Below, piece after piece: positions 1 through 8,807 of a stretch of DNA of 44,184 nt. The translations under genes were made by a program, and so were the position numbers. The stretch covers positions 1-44,184 of the forward strand of contig JAOMTZ010000015.1 of assembly GCA_028356125.1 (NCBI GenBank), given 5' to 3'. This DNA is from Candidatus Poseidoniaceae archaeon (GTDB lineage: Archaea > Thermoplasmatota > Poseidoniia > Poseidoniales > Poseidoniaceae). The notes beneath the pieces are model-generated. The model was not told where the DNA came from. It saw only the letters and a list, made by a program, of their open reading frames with translations, and ran no database searches. Position 1 is the stretch's first letter. Each line of letters starts with the position of its first letter.

Positions 1-2
1 GA

Positions 3-3000
3 GAAAGTATTGGATGGACAATTTACGCTATTGACTTGTCTTCTTACTTGAATGCAGATATTGACTATGTTCAAGTTGGATATGACGCAATTTATGGTGG
101 AGGAAACGCTCACCCTAGATTCACTGAAACTACAAAGCAGTTCATGATTACCGATCGATACAATGTCGAATTGTCTGATGGTTCAAGTTCTTGGAACGTA
201 ACTACTGTCAACACTGACGGGTACTATGACGGTTCTCTTGGTGGCGGATACGACAATGTTGGAATCCCATCTCACAACTGTAACACATACGGTTACAGTT
301 ACAACCCTGGATACTGGGATTACAGCTATAACAAGCCACAAGGTTTCGATTGGGAAGATAACCAATATTCAGCGAACACATACTATCCAATGCAGTACTG
401 GAGTTTATTCAGTCCAGCATACTATGGATTCACTGGTGTTATGGCTCCTCCTGAAGGAATATCCGGATACTACAATGTATGTTCAGCATATGCATCATAC
501 TACTCTAACAGCCCTGGTCATGGTCAGAGATTTACCTACCCAATTGTAGATGTATCTGGCTCTAACATTACAGGTCTTACAATGTATGTTGACGTATTGC
601 ACAACCGTGCAGACAACTACCAAGATCGTATGGAAATCCTAGTACGCAGTGGGGATGACCCAAGCGACCTAGGAAACTACGTACGTGAATCCGGTACACC
701 ATCAATCAATTCTGGTACAATAACTGGTGCTAAGAATGGTATTGAAATCGGTGGAATGTGGGCTGCAGGATCATTTGATGATATCACAGTAACCAACCCG
801 GTTAATGCAGGTCTAGAAATAACAGGTTCAGTAGCTTCGACAGTTACTAACCTAACAGTTTCTGGCGGTGCATACGGAGCACTAATGGGCGCAGGTTCAT
901 CTGGTTCACTAGACATGACTGATGCTACTATCACTGGTTCAACAACTGCTGGTATATACTACGTCAAGAATATGGTTGGCGAATTATCTGCTAGTATCTC
1001 TGCCGGTACAGGTGCAGGAATCAAATTTGGTTCAGCAACTACCAAAGATATCACATACACTGGAATGACACTCACTACAATGGGTGTGGGTCTAGAGAAT
1101 GGTGGTAAAGGTACAATCACAATGGTCAACAGCGACTTCACAAACAACAAGGATGTCGTAATCACTGGCTCAGGTTCGGTTGACTTCATAGAAGGAACAG
1201 TAGATACTGCTTCGGTAGAAGTCACTGGAACTGGTGTATTCAGCAGGATGCGTCACCTTGACGTACAAGTTGATGCTGGCGGTTCCCCTGTAACTGGTGC
1301 TAACGTAATTCTAAAGGACGGTAGTGGCTCACCAACAGGGTCTGCAATTACAGACTCCACTGGAGAAGCTTCTGACCTAACGTTCCTAACAGAGACAGTT
1401 TCTCTAAATGGATTGGTTGTTGAAAGCCTTCAAGGATACGAAGCGGTAACTGTGGCACAAGTTGGTTCATACTTCTACACAAGTCCTACCAACAATGCTG
1501 GTGACTTCAGATACGCTTTCGATGCAGTTGCATTGACAGATTCTCCTGGAAGCACACACAACATGAACTTGGTAAACACAGTTGATGCACGTGTCTGTTA
1601 CAGTTTCAGTTCGACAAGTTATGAATATGTCAAAAACTGTCCTGGACAGAGTACATCTGGATCAAGGACTTTCACTTCTGGAATGGTTCAGTATGGATAT
1701 TACGGTGCTACACCTCAAGACATGTCTAACAAGGTAGTAATGCTTGACGTTGGACTGTGGTACATTGATGGTGACTCTGACAACTCATTGAATGACAGTA
1801 CAATATTGGTTACTGGAACATACAATAACTATGATTCAATGAACGTCTGGTCTACTTCTCCATACGGTGCAAGAATGTATGCTCACGATTCAAATTGGGT
1901 CTCGACGGCAGTAGATGATAACGGAAATCCTCAAGGTATCAAGATCGGATACAATGGATGGAACGATGTTGTTCCTGACATTCAGGACTCCACTATCGCA
2001 GGATTGGCAACAATTGTAACCACATATGGATACAAGTCAAGCTGGAGTACTAGTTACGTCTGGGAAGCTGATTTCTTCAACATCCAGAATAACACCTTAA
2101 CGCACTTTAGAAACACACCTAACACGGGTGCATCTGCTCTACAAGACATGTGTTTGAATGCTGGTAATCAAGGTACGATTATCGCTAACAACGTCCTTTC
2201 GAACTGTGGTGTAGGTGTCTCTCTAAGGAGAACTGGATTCTCATACGCTCACGCTCAGTCTTACTGGGGTGCAGATGATGCAATTATCCATAACAACACG
2301 TTCAAAGATACAAGTCACATTGATATCTGGTTCATGTTGCAGTCGTACACTGACGGTGTTGAAATTACTGACAACACAATGAGCGGTTCAACAACTCCTT
2401 CCTACGGTGTTTACGCCCAGGATAGAACAGCAACTGACATGTTGATTAAAGGAAACACAATCACAAACTCAGCTGAACCGATTTACCTACGTGGTGCACT
2501 AGATTGGAATATCATGGACAACACAATCATTGGTCAAGGTGACGCATCATACGCTGGTATCTATGTAAAAGACGGATATGGGGTAATTGATGGTAACACA
2601 TTACTTGACACCGATGGTGGAATTCTGATTGACGGAATCCAATATGGATACAATGCTAACGTTACTAACAACGATCTCTCTCAGTCCAATGGACGTATTG
2701 CTCCTTCAGCAATCGGAATTTGGGCTGAAGATTGTGGTTCTTCAGTAGTTAACTCTGGTGGAAACAACATCAGTGTTATGGAGAATGCAATTGTAACTGA
2801 CGGATGCGACCTAGTAGACACTGGTTCTAATCTAGATGCTATCGGAGGAAGCGGTGGAGCAGTATACACTGTTCAGATGAATGCTAACGCATACTCTCCA
2901 ACTACTTTGAACATCAAAGAAGGAGACACAGTCCGCTGGAGATCTAACGAGTACTACAACAACAGTGGTACAGGCGAGCCTCATGATGTTACATCAAACG

Positions 3001-6000
3001 CAACTGATGCTGGTGGAAGTCCAATCTGGTCATCTGGTGGAACAATGAACCTTGGTTCAACATTCATTAAGACCTTCAGTACAGCTGGTACCTACGATTA
3101 CCACTGCAGTATCCATCCATGGATGTACGCATCAATAGTAGTAGGAACTGGAAGCACTGGTGGATTCGTATCCGTTGGTGTTAACGTAGTCGGTACAAGT
3201 GACGAAATTACTCTAGACGGAACTTCCGTATCTGGATTCGGAACTTCTATCGAGCAGTACGGTGGTTCAATGACGCTCATGGGCGACACACTACTGTCTG
3301 GTGGAGATTACGCAGCATACGCTGAAGATACAGACGTTGTTGTCGATGGTGCAGAACTAATCGCTGACAGCACAGGATCTGCAATGTATGTTACAGGAAC
3401 ATCTTCATTGGATGCTACTGACATGGATACATCTGGAATGTACGGATTGAATTCCGATGCAGTCGACTTCCGCTGGAACGGTGGAAATTCAGATGCTACT
3501 ACATCACTAATTGCTGATGGTGGCGCTGAAGGTTCAGTCGAGAACGTAACTTGGGTTGGTTCTACAACTCAAATTAACGCAGGTTCCTATGTGACTGTAA
3601 CATCTGTTGGTAACACAGTAGATGCTGCTAAGTTAGTAGTTGACTCTACAGCAGTTATCCATGAAGGTAACTTGCTAGACTTGAGCATCACACACAAGGG
3701 TAGCTCAGCATCTGATGTTGGACTATTGATTCAATCAACCGATGGAGAACAGGCAGCATATGTCTCACCAGCTTACCGTGCACCATTCATGAATGCAGAC
3801 GGTGACCTATCCGAGTGGTATGGAAATGTCAAGAACCCATCTGATGATGCTATGCCTGGTGTAATGTCAAGCGACGATGCTGGCGAGGACTTCCTTGCTA
3901 CATGGGATGCTAACAATCTGTACCTTGCTCTAACAGGCGTCGACATGGGATCTGCAGACTTGCAGATTTACATCGACTCCAGCACAGGTGGAGATACAAC
4001 TGGTGACAGTTGGTATGTCTCACACGCTCTGCCATTCGCAGCAGACTATGTCTTCTGGGCAGAGGATGATGGCGCAGGTAACTCCGGTCTGAAGGTCAAT
4101 GGCTTCACAGGCTGGTCCGATGTTACATCATCATGCAGTGCAATGAGTTCCACAATTGGAAACACTGGCGACACAGACACTGAAATCTCAATTCCTTGGA
4201 ATTGTATCGGTGAACCTACTAGCACAGTACGCATGATTGTAATCGTTCAGGATGAATCAACTGGTGCAATTGAATCAGTACACCCTGACCAAACAGTTGC
4301 TACAGGCGCAGTTGGCCAAACCTTCAATGAAGAGTTAACTATCCTAATGGGACACGGTGACTTAGCAGATGGTGATGATCTAACTAACCACTTGTTGATC
4401 TACAGAAGCTATGTTGGTTCTAACACACCTAGCGATGCAAAGACCTACGACATCTCTGTCAAGGTTGACGCAGCATGTGAAGAAGACTGGGGCAATATCA
4501 ACTCAGTTGACATGAGCACAAACGTTGCTACAAGTGTAGACATACTACGTGCATGTCCAGTTATCCAAGACTTGGTTGACGTCACAGTTAACGAAGACAG
4601 TGGAGCTTACACGCTAACAATGCTAGACAAGGCTGACGATGTCCAAGATGCAGAGAACACTCTAGTCTGGACCGTTGCTGATGATAGTGATCCATCTCGA
4701 AGCCCAACTATGCTTCTTGATAGTGTTCTGTCCTCTGTTGCATCAACCGGTCAAGTAATGACAATCACTCCTGACAACGATCAGTTCGGTGACTATGTCT
4801 TCCACTTCGCTGTTGAAGACAGCCATGGATTAACTGCTAGCAAGACAATTACCTTCAAGGTAATCAATGTTAACGACGCACCAATAATTTGTAACGAAGA
4901 GCGTGCTGATTGTATGCCGGTCTTTGCAGATGATGGTGACGGTAACCTGAATGTCCTAGACGAAGGATTTGGAAGTGTAAGCAAGGTTCTCGGATCTGCT
5001 GCTAACAATTCTGGCTCCTATGTTGTAGACATGGCAAGCAATGACATGGCTAACGAGCAACCTCAAGTTTACTCTTGGAACGCTCACATCAAGGGAGATG
5101 ACGTTACTGTTGACCCATACTGGGTACAGAAGAAGTACGACACAGTGGCAGAAATGTTCGCTGAAGTTGGCGCTGCTGTAACTTCCCAGGGTGGATTCCA
5201 AGATATTGATATGACTGGAGACCCAGCTAGTATCTCACCTAACGGTACTTACACACTACCGACATTGAACAATGTCTCTCTACTGACCTACCTGCTAGCG
5301 CAGAATGGCTGTGGATCTGTTTGGTACCAGGAATACATGGATGCTAGTGGAAACAAGGTAACAGCAGTTCGCTCAGATGATGGCTGTGACAGTACAATCG
5401 ATGCTAACGCAATGGTCTACAACTCACTGAACTACAGTGACTTCTGGATGGAAGCATATGGCGTGGATATTGATTCGTTCACATCTACATGGAGTACAAT
5501 ATTCCCAACTGGTTACACAACCACTGGTGGATACAACCCATGTCCTGCATTCAGTGTATCTGTAGTAAACAATGAGTTGTCAATAGTTGAGAACGCTGCT
5601 AACGAACTTGGTGGCGAGTGTACAATCGTACTAACTCTAACAGACGATGGCGGATACTGTGCTAACACCTACCTAGGTCGCACCACAGATGTCAGAGCAA
5701 GTTGTGTCTCATACACTTGGTTAATCGACTACGATGTAGTTCACCCAGTATATGGACCAATGACAGTTACAGGTTGTTACAACCTATACCTCGGACTTGC
5801 TTCCTTCATACCAGAGTATCTTGCACCTGGAGTTCCTACCGGAATGACATCAGACATCTGTCTGGCATACTCATGGTTTGGAGAGAACACAGATGCAGTA
5901 GATTACGAGGTAAACTTCTCAGTTACGCCTGTTAACGACGCACCTGAAGTACTAGACTGGGATCGCCAGGCTGGTGTTGTAATCTCTGACGGAAATGGAG

Positions 6001-7727
6001 AAGTACCAAGCTTCCCTTGGAAGGTTACTCTAACTGAGGATGATGAGAACGTAGACAACTTGACTTACGACCTATCTGCAATGAAGCATGATAACGACCA
6101 CGAACTTGTAGATCTTGAGTGGACCATTGTCAAGTCGGACACATGTAACTATGAGAACTACTTCTCTGCTACAATCAGCGGCGATGAGATTGCATTCGAC
6201 CTAATCAAGGATGCAACAACAAACGCACCTGAATGGGAAGTAGACTACTTGAAGAACAGCGGTATTCACCAGAAGAACCCTCTATCTGGTGAGTTCTGTC
6301 CGATTACATTGTACCTACACGACACTGCAACTGCACCAAGTTATGTACCAAACTATGGCATGACTACTGCTAACTATCAGCAAGGTGAAGACAGTGTAAC
6401 ATTGTATGTCCGTGTTGACAACGTCGCAGAGAATGTACCTGATTACTTCCTATCTGATGTATCTGGATTTGACTTCAATCAAGTATCCAACATCATGCCG
6501 AAGACCTTCGTGCCTACTACAGTCACAATCGGTCACGGTGGAGATCAAGGTCCGTACAACTACGCACACATGCTGGAAGTAACATTCCATAGCAATGGAT
6601 ACAACAGTGCAGATGAAACAGAAGAAGGCTATGTGAACCTAGGTACACAATACGTCATGCCACCTGCATATGGAGACACATTAGAAGTCACAGACTTCGT
6701 CTACATTACAGCCACAAGCAACAGAGTTTGGGTTGAAGTAGATGTCTTGAGTTGTGTTGATGAATCTTGTGACATGTCTGCATCACCTGAAGACCGTTAC
6801 TTCGGTTACTCCTTCCCTTACGCACACAGCTGTATTGACAGCAATGGTGAGCAAGCGGATGCATGGAGTTGTCCTGGTGAAATTGGAAGTTCCAGCGCAG
6901 ATGCTAATGGAAACCCATCAGTAGTTACTCTGAACAACAAGCGCCGACCAATGCTAGAAGACCAAGATTGGTGTAACAACTTGATGAGCACAGACGACAA
7001 TGGATCAGATTGTGCACAACCACGCACATTCGGAGAGACTACAATCGGATCCGGACAAGAACTACCGACCGTTGTACGCTTGATTGGAACTGCAGATGTA
7101 CCATCATTCGCACCATCAATAATTGCTATCAGCGCAGCAGGATTATTCGTCAGCGCACTGGTTCTACAGAGCCGCCGTGATGATGAAGAAGAGTCTCTAG
7201 AAGAGATGATCCTTGAAGCAGATGAGCAAGCAGTGAGCCCAGTTATCGCTACCATCTTGATGGTTGCAATTACTGTGGTTCTATCTGGTGTGATATACGT
7301 CTGGGCATCCAGCCTTGCAGATACTTCTGCAAAGGGTGTCCCTCGTATGACTTTTGACGTCGATTCAGATAGTGGAGAATTCCACAGAATCACCGTCACT
7401 GCAAGTCAAGTGGAACTAGCAACACAAGCTATGGAAGTAACCATCGAATATACTGACGCAACAGGAGCAATTGTCAATGGGCAATACAACCTTGCCGAAA
7501 CTACTGTCTATGGATTCTACCCTGGTAACTCACCAAGTATGGTTACCTTTGGAGATTCAGTAGGCGGAGAAAACGGTGCTGTTAAGTCAAGTTTCGATAC
7601 AGGTGATACTATTTACATCAAGACAATTGATGAAAATGGTGACCCTATCGGTGACATCTATGTCTCGATCAGTTACGTGCCAAACGCTGGACAAGGATCT
7701 GTTCTGCGAACTTGGGACAGTCTTTGA
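3..7727 (+). CDS. Giant multidomain surface protein with C-terminal type IV pilin module (5' partial)
   Basis: The frame is open to the left edge, so the real N-terminus lies outside the window; residues here are counted from the TTG at 36. Visible segments in order: a carboxypeptidase-regulatory-like beta domain (about 405-470), parallel beta-helix with repeated N-N-T turns (about 680-920), a cupredoxin domain with H, C, H and M ligands (about 945-1042), a CBM9/DOMON-like domain opening with DGDLSEW (about 1249-1420), and cadherin-like segments with VNDAP signatures (near 1610 and 1966). A membrane span (about 2356-2376) is followed by a charged linker, then AVSPVIATILMVAIT (from 2399), the archaeal type IV pilin N-terminal signature, and about 130 more extracellular-type residues. 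The role is probably adhesion or substrate capture at the cell surface; the substrate cannot be read. The pilin fusion is unusual because pilin signatures normally sit at the N-terminus. Confidence 0.9.
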   Translation, partial: ESIGWTIYAIDLSSYLNADIDYVQVGYDAIYGGGNAHPRFTETTKQFMITDRYNVELSDGSSSWNVTTVNTDGYYDGSLGGGYDNVGIPSHNCNTYGYSYNPGYWDYSYNKPQGFDWEDNQYSANTYYPMQYWSLFSPAYYGFTGVMAPPEGISGYYNVCSAYASYYSNSPGHGQRFTYPIVDVSGSNITGLTMYVDVLHNRADNYQDRMEILVRSGDDPSDLGNYVRESGTPSINSGTITGAKNGIEIGGMWAAGSFDDITVTNPVNAGLEITGSVASTVTNLTVSGGAYGALMGAGSSGSLDMTDATITGSTTAGIYYVKNMVGELSASISAGTGAGIKFGSATTKDITYTGMTLTTMGVGLENGGKGTITMVNSDFTNNKDVVITGSGSVDFIEGTVDTASVEVTGTGVFSRMRHLDVQVDAGGSPVTGANVILKDGSGSPTGSAITDSTGEASDLTFLTETVSLNGLVVESLQGYEAVTVAQVGSYFYTSPTNNAGDFRYAFDAVALTDSPGSTHNMNLVNTVDARVCYSFSSTSYEYVKNCPGQSTSGSRTFTSGMVQYGYYGATPQDMSNKVVMLDVGLWYIDGDSDNSLNDSTILVTGTYNNYDSMNVWSTSPYGARMYAHDSNWVSTAVDDNGNPQGIKIGYNGWNDVVPDIQDSTIAGLATIVTTYGYKSSWSTSYVWEADFFNIQNNTLTHFRNTPNTGASALQDMCLNAGNQGTIIANNVLSNCGVGVSLRRTGFSYAHAQSYWGADDAIIHNNTFKDTSHIDIWFMLQSYTDGVEITDNTMSGSTTPSYGVYAQDRTATDMLIKGNTITNSAEPIYLRGALDWNIMDNTIIGQGDASYAGIYVKDGYGVIDGNTLLDTDGGILIDGIQYGYNANVTNNDLSQSNGRIAPSAIGIWAEDCGSSVVNSGGNNISVMENAIVTDGCDLVDTGSNLDAIGGSGGAVYTVQMNANAYSPTTLNIKEGDTVRWRSNEYYNNSGTGEPHDVTSNATDAGGSPIWSSGGTMNLGSTFIKTFSTAGTYDYHCSIHPWMYASIVVGTGSTGGFVSVGVNVVGTSDEITLDGTSVSGFGTSIEQYGGSMTLMGDTLLSGGDYAAYAEDTDVVVDGAELIADSTGSAMYVTGTSSLDATDMDTSGMYGLNSDAVDFRWNGGNSDATTSLIADGGAEGSVENVTWVGSTTQINAGSYVTVTSVGNTVDAAKLVVDSTAVIHEGNLLDLSITHKGSSASDVGLLIQSTDGEQAAYVSPAYRAPFMNADGDLSEWYGNVKNPSDDAMPGVMSSDDAGEDFLATWDANNLYLALTGVDMGSADLQIYIDSSTGGDTTGDSWYVSHALPFAADYVFWAEDDGAGNSGLKVNGFTGWSDVTSSCSAMSSTIGNTGDTDTEISIPWNCIGEPTSTVRMIVIVQDESTGAIESVHPDQTVATGAVGQTFNEELTILMGHGDLADGDDLTNHLLIYRSYVGSNTPSDAKTYDISVKVDAACEEDWGNINSVDMSTNVATSVDILRACPVIQDLVDVTVNEDSGAYTLTMLDKADDVQDAENTLVWTVADDSDPSRSPTMLLDSVLSSVASTGQVMTITPDNDQFGDYVFHFAVEDSHGLTASKTITFKVINVNDAPIICNEERADCMPVFADDGDGNLNVLDEGFGSVSKVLGSAANNSGSYVVDMASNDMANEQPQVYSWNAHIKGDDVTVDPYWVQKKYDTVAEMFAEVGAAVTSQGGFQDIDMTGDPASISPNGTYTLPTLNNVSLLTYLLAQNGCGSVWYQEYMDASGNKVTAVRSDDGCDSTIDANAMVYNSLNYSDFWMEAYGVDIDSFTSTWSTIFPTGYTTTGGYNPCPAFSVSVVNNELSIVENAANELGGECTIVLTLTDDGGYCANTYLGRTTDVRASCVSYTWLIDYDVVHPVYGPMTVTGCYNLYLGLASFIPEYLAPGVPTGMTSDICLAYSWFGENTDAVDYEVNFSVTPVNDAPEVLDWDRQAGVVISDGNGEVPSFPWKVTLTEDDENVDNLTYDLSAMKHDNDHELVDLEWTIVKSDTCNYENYFSATISGDEIAFDLIKDATTNAPEWEVDYLKNSGIHQKNPLSGEFCPITLYLHDTATAPSYVPNYGMTTANYQQGEDSVTLYVRVDNVAENVPDYFLSDVSGFDFNQVSNIMPKTFVPTTVTIGHGGDQGPYNYAHMLEVTFHSNGYNSADETEEGYVNLGTQYVMPPAYGDTLEVTDFVYITATSNRVWVEVDVLSCVDESCDMSASPEDRYFGYSFPYAHSCIDSNGEQADAWSCPGEIGSSSADANGNPSVVTLNNKRRPMLEDQDWCNNLMSTDDNGSDCAQPRTFGETTIGSGQELPTVVRLIGTADVPSFAPSIIAISAAGLFVSALVLQSRRDDEEESLEEMILEADEQAVSPVIATILMVAITVVLSGVIYVWASSLADTSAKGVPRMTFDVDSDSGEFHRITVTASQVELATQAMEVTIEYTDATGAIVNGQYNLAETTVYGFYPGNSPSMVTFGDSVGGENGAVKSSFDTGDTIYIKTIDENGDPIGDIYVSISYVPNAGQGSVLRTWDSL
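7206..7727 (+). other. Pilin-like module inside the giant gene, with possible internal start
   Basis: The last 164 residues form what would be a complete mature archaeal pilin: VSPVIATILMVAIT, a continuous hydrophobic helix, then a beta-rich domain. The expected prepilin peptidase cut lies between the codons ending at 7232 and starting at 7233. An in-frame ATG at 7206 would give a nine-residue leader ending in QA, a plausible prepilin leader length, although the usual Lys/Arg before the cut is missing. No strong Shine-Dalgarno is seen ahead of this ATG. Cleavage of the long protein, internal initiation, or an uncleaved two-span anchor are all possible. Confidence 0.6.
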
Positions 7728-7750
7728 GACGGTAAGTGATTGGTGAGTAC

Positions 7751-7778
7751 TTCATCCTCTCTTTCGGGAGAGGATGGA
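7751..7778 (+). terminator. Hairpin 1 of three, UUCG loop
   Basis: The 9-bp perfect stem CATCCTCTC/GAGAGGATG (7753-7761 with 7768-7776) extends by a T-G wobble and a T-A pair, and closes on a TTCG loop through an inner T-G wobble. It begins 24 bases after the stop codon of the giant surface gene, so it would be in that gene's 3' UTR. It probably acts in termination or mRNA stability. Confidence 0.6.
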
Positions 7779-7801
7779 GTCTCAACTTGTACGCAAAAAT
7801 A

Positions 7802-7819
7802 CCCACCTTTCGAGGTGGG
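7802..7819 (+). terminator. Hairpin 2 of three, UUCG loop
   Basis: A 7-bp perfect stem, CCCACCT/AGGTGGG, with loop TTCG. The GGGG of its 3' arm could instead pair with CCCC at 7825-7828, so an alternative fold is possible. Confidence 0.6.
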
Positions 7820-7840
7820 GGACGCCCCACAAAGGAGTGT

Positions 7841-7866
7841 GGCCCCAGGATTTCGGTCCTGGGGCC
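7841..7866 (+). terminator. Hairpin 3 of three, UUCG loop
   Basis: A 10-bp perfect GC-rich stem, GGCCCCAGGA/TCCTGGGGCC, with TTTCGG between the arms (TTCG loop closed by a T-G wobble). It is the strongest of the set and is followed about 15 bases later by a pyrimidine/T-rich tract. Confidence 0.65.
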
Positions 7867-7880
7867 CTCCCCTCTGTAAC

Positions 7881-7900
7881 CTTCTTTCTTCTTTTATTTT
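7881..7900 (+). terminator. T-rich tract after the hairpins
   Basis: This stretch is 15 T, 4 C and one A. Archaeal RNA polymerase terminates at U-rich tracts, so this is the likely end of the giant surface-protein transcript, about 155 bases past its stop codon and ahead of the HAD gene. Confidence 0.5.
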
Positions 7901-7943
7901 CAACAAGTCCAAGTGCGATAGCCTGCTCCCCCCAATTGGAGTG

Positions 7944-8609
7944 ATGGATTTGGATAAGCCTCTGTGTGTAGCATTCGATTGTGACGGAGTACTAGCAGAT
8001 TCTATATCTTCTTGGAGAACAATTCACGATCATTTCGGAACTAGTTCGAAAGACTTGCTTCAAAAGTTCATGGCAGGGGAATTAACTGATAATGAATTCA
8101 TGAATGCTGATATCGCATTGTGGAAAGAGAAGTCATCTAAGATTCATAGAGATGACTTGTTTAGAGCATATTCTGGATGTAAGTTGATGAAGGGAGCTAA
8201 GGAATTAGTGGCCGATTTAAAATCAGCAGGAATCCATGTCGCAATCGTATCCGCTGGTGTGGACTTGTTTGTACAATCAATAGCAGGTCTAGTGAAAGCA
8301 GACGATTGGATTGCTAATGGTTTCAAGTTTGATGAAGAAGGATATCTATTGGATGAAGGCGTTGTAAGAGTTCCTTCCAAGGAGAAGTATACCTCAATTC
8401 AAAGACTCCTAGACATACTTGATTGCCCTCCTGATAGGTTAGTTTCTATCGGAGATTCAAGCATGGATTTATCGATGAGAATTGAAGGTTCAACCTTCAT
8501 TGGATTCAATCCTCAAAGAGATGTAGCCAAAATCGCATTCGCAGAGGCTGGAGTTACCGTCGTAGAGTCAAAAGACTTGAACGATTTACGTCCTTATCTT
8601 GGTATCTGA
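7944..8609 (+). CDS. HAD-superfamily phosphatase, SerB-like
   Basis: A predicted cytoplasmic phosphomonoesterase of 221 residues. HAD motif I is FDCDGVLADS near the N-terminus (nucleophile Asp and the Asp two residues on), motif II is the Ser in VSAGVDL, and motif III is GDSSMDL. The stretch IANGFKFDEEG resembles the corresponding region of phosphoserine phosphatases, so serine biosynthesis is plausible but the substrate is not proven. The frame stays open back to 7740, but that extension crosses three hairpins and translates to low-complexity sequence, so the ATG at 7944 is chosen. It is a single gene, convergent with tRNA-Val. Confidence 0.85.
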   Translation: MDLDKPLCVAFDCDGVLADSISSWRTIHDHFGTSSKDLLQKFMAGELTDNEFMNADIALWKEKSSKIHRDDLFRAYSGCKLMKGAKELVADLKSAGIHVAIVSAGVDLFVQSIAGLVKADDWIANGFKFDEEGYLLDEGVVRVPSKEKYTSIQRLLDILDCPPDRLVSIGDSSMDLSMRIEGSTFIGFNPQRDVAKIAFAEAGVTVVESKDLNDLRPYLGI

Positions 8610-8648
8610 ACATTTTCGATTCAGCAAAAGCAACGCACTGAGTGGCAG

Positions 8649-8653
8649 TTTTT
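8649..8653 (+). terminator. Short T-tract after HAD gene
   Basis: Five consecutive T lie 40 bases after the HAD stop and just before the 3' end of the opposing tRNA-Val. Short U-tracts suffice for archaeal termination, so this is a plausible end for the HAD transcript. No convincing stem precedes it. Confidence 0.3.
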
Positions 8654-8658
8654 GATAG

Positions 8659-8731
8659 TGGGCCCGGTGGGAATCGAACCCACGATCAACTCGGTGTAAG
8701 CGAGGTGTCATAACCGCTAGACCACGGGCCC
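8659..8731 (-). tRNA. tRNA-Val (anticodon UAC)
   Basis: The reverse complement folds as a full cloverleaf. The acceptor GGGCCCG pairs with CGGGCCC and the T-arm carries GGTTCGATTCC. The anticodon loop CTTACAC gives anticodon TAC, reading GUA (Val). The D-arm GTC/GAC is present. The discriminator is A and no CCA is encoded after it. No intron is seen. Confidence 0.93.
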
Positions 8732-8807
8732 AACCGAGCCTACTTGGCACCTCTTTTTGAATAGAACCCCTGTAACTTCAAGAAGTACGGGCTCTCGTGC
8801 CTACCTG

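Noticed and set aside
36-38. TTG at 36 as the true start of the giant surface gene
   Set aside because: The frame is open to the window edge and translates to similar beta-type sequence before it, without signal peptide, promoter or ribosome site.
6818-7399. 193-codon open frame on the minus strand
   Set aside because: It lies entirely antisense to the well-supported giant surface gene, and its translation is Ser/Arg-rich with no recognisable motif.
7740-7943. Upstream in-frame extension of the HAD phosphatase
   Set aside because: It runs through three perfect hairpins and a T-rich tract and translates to Ser/Pro-rich sequence unlike HAD proteins. The ATG at 7944 directly precedes motif I.
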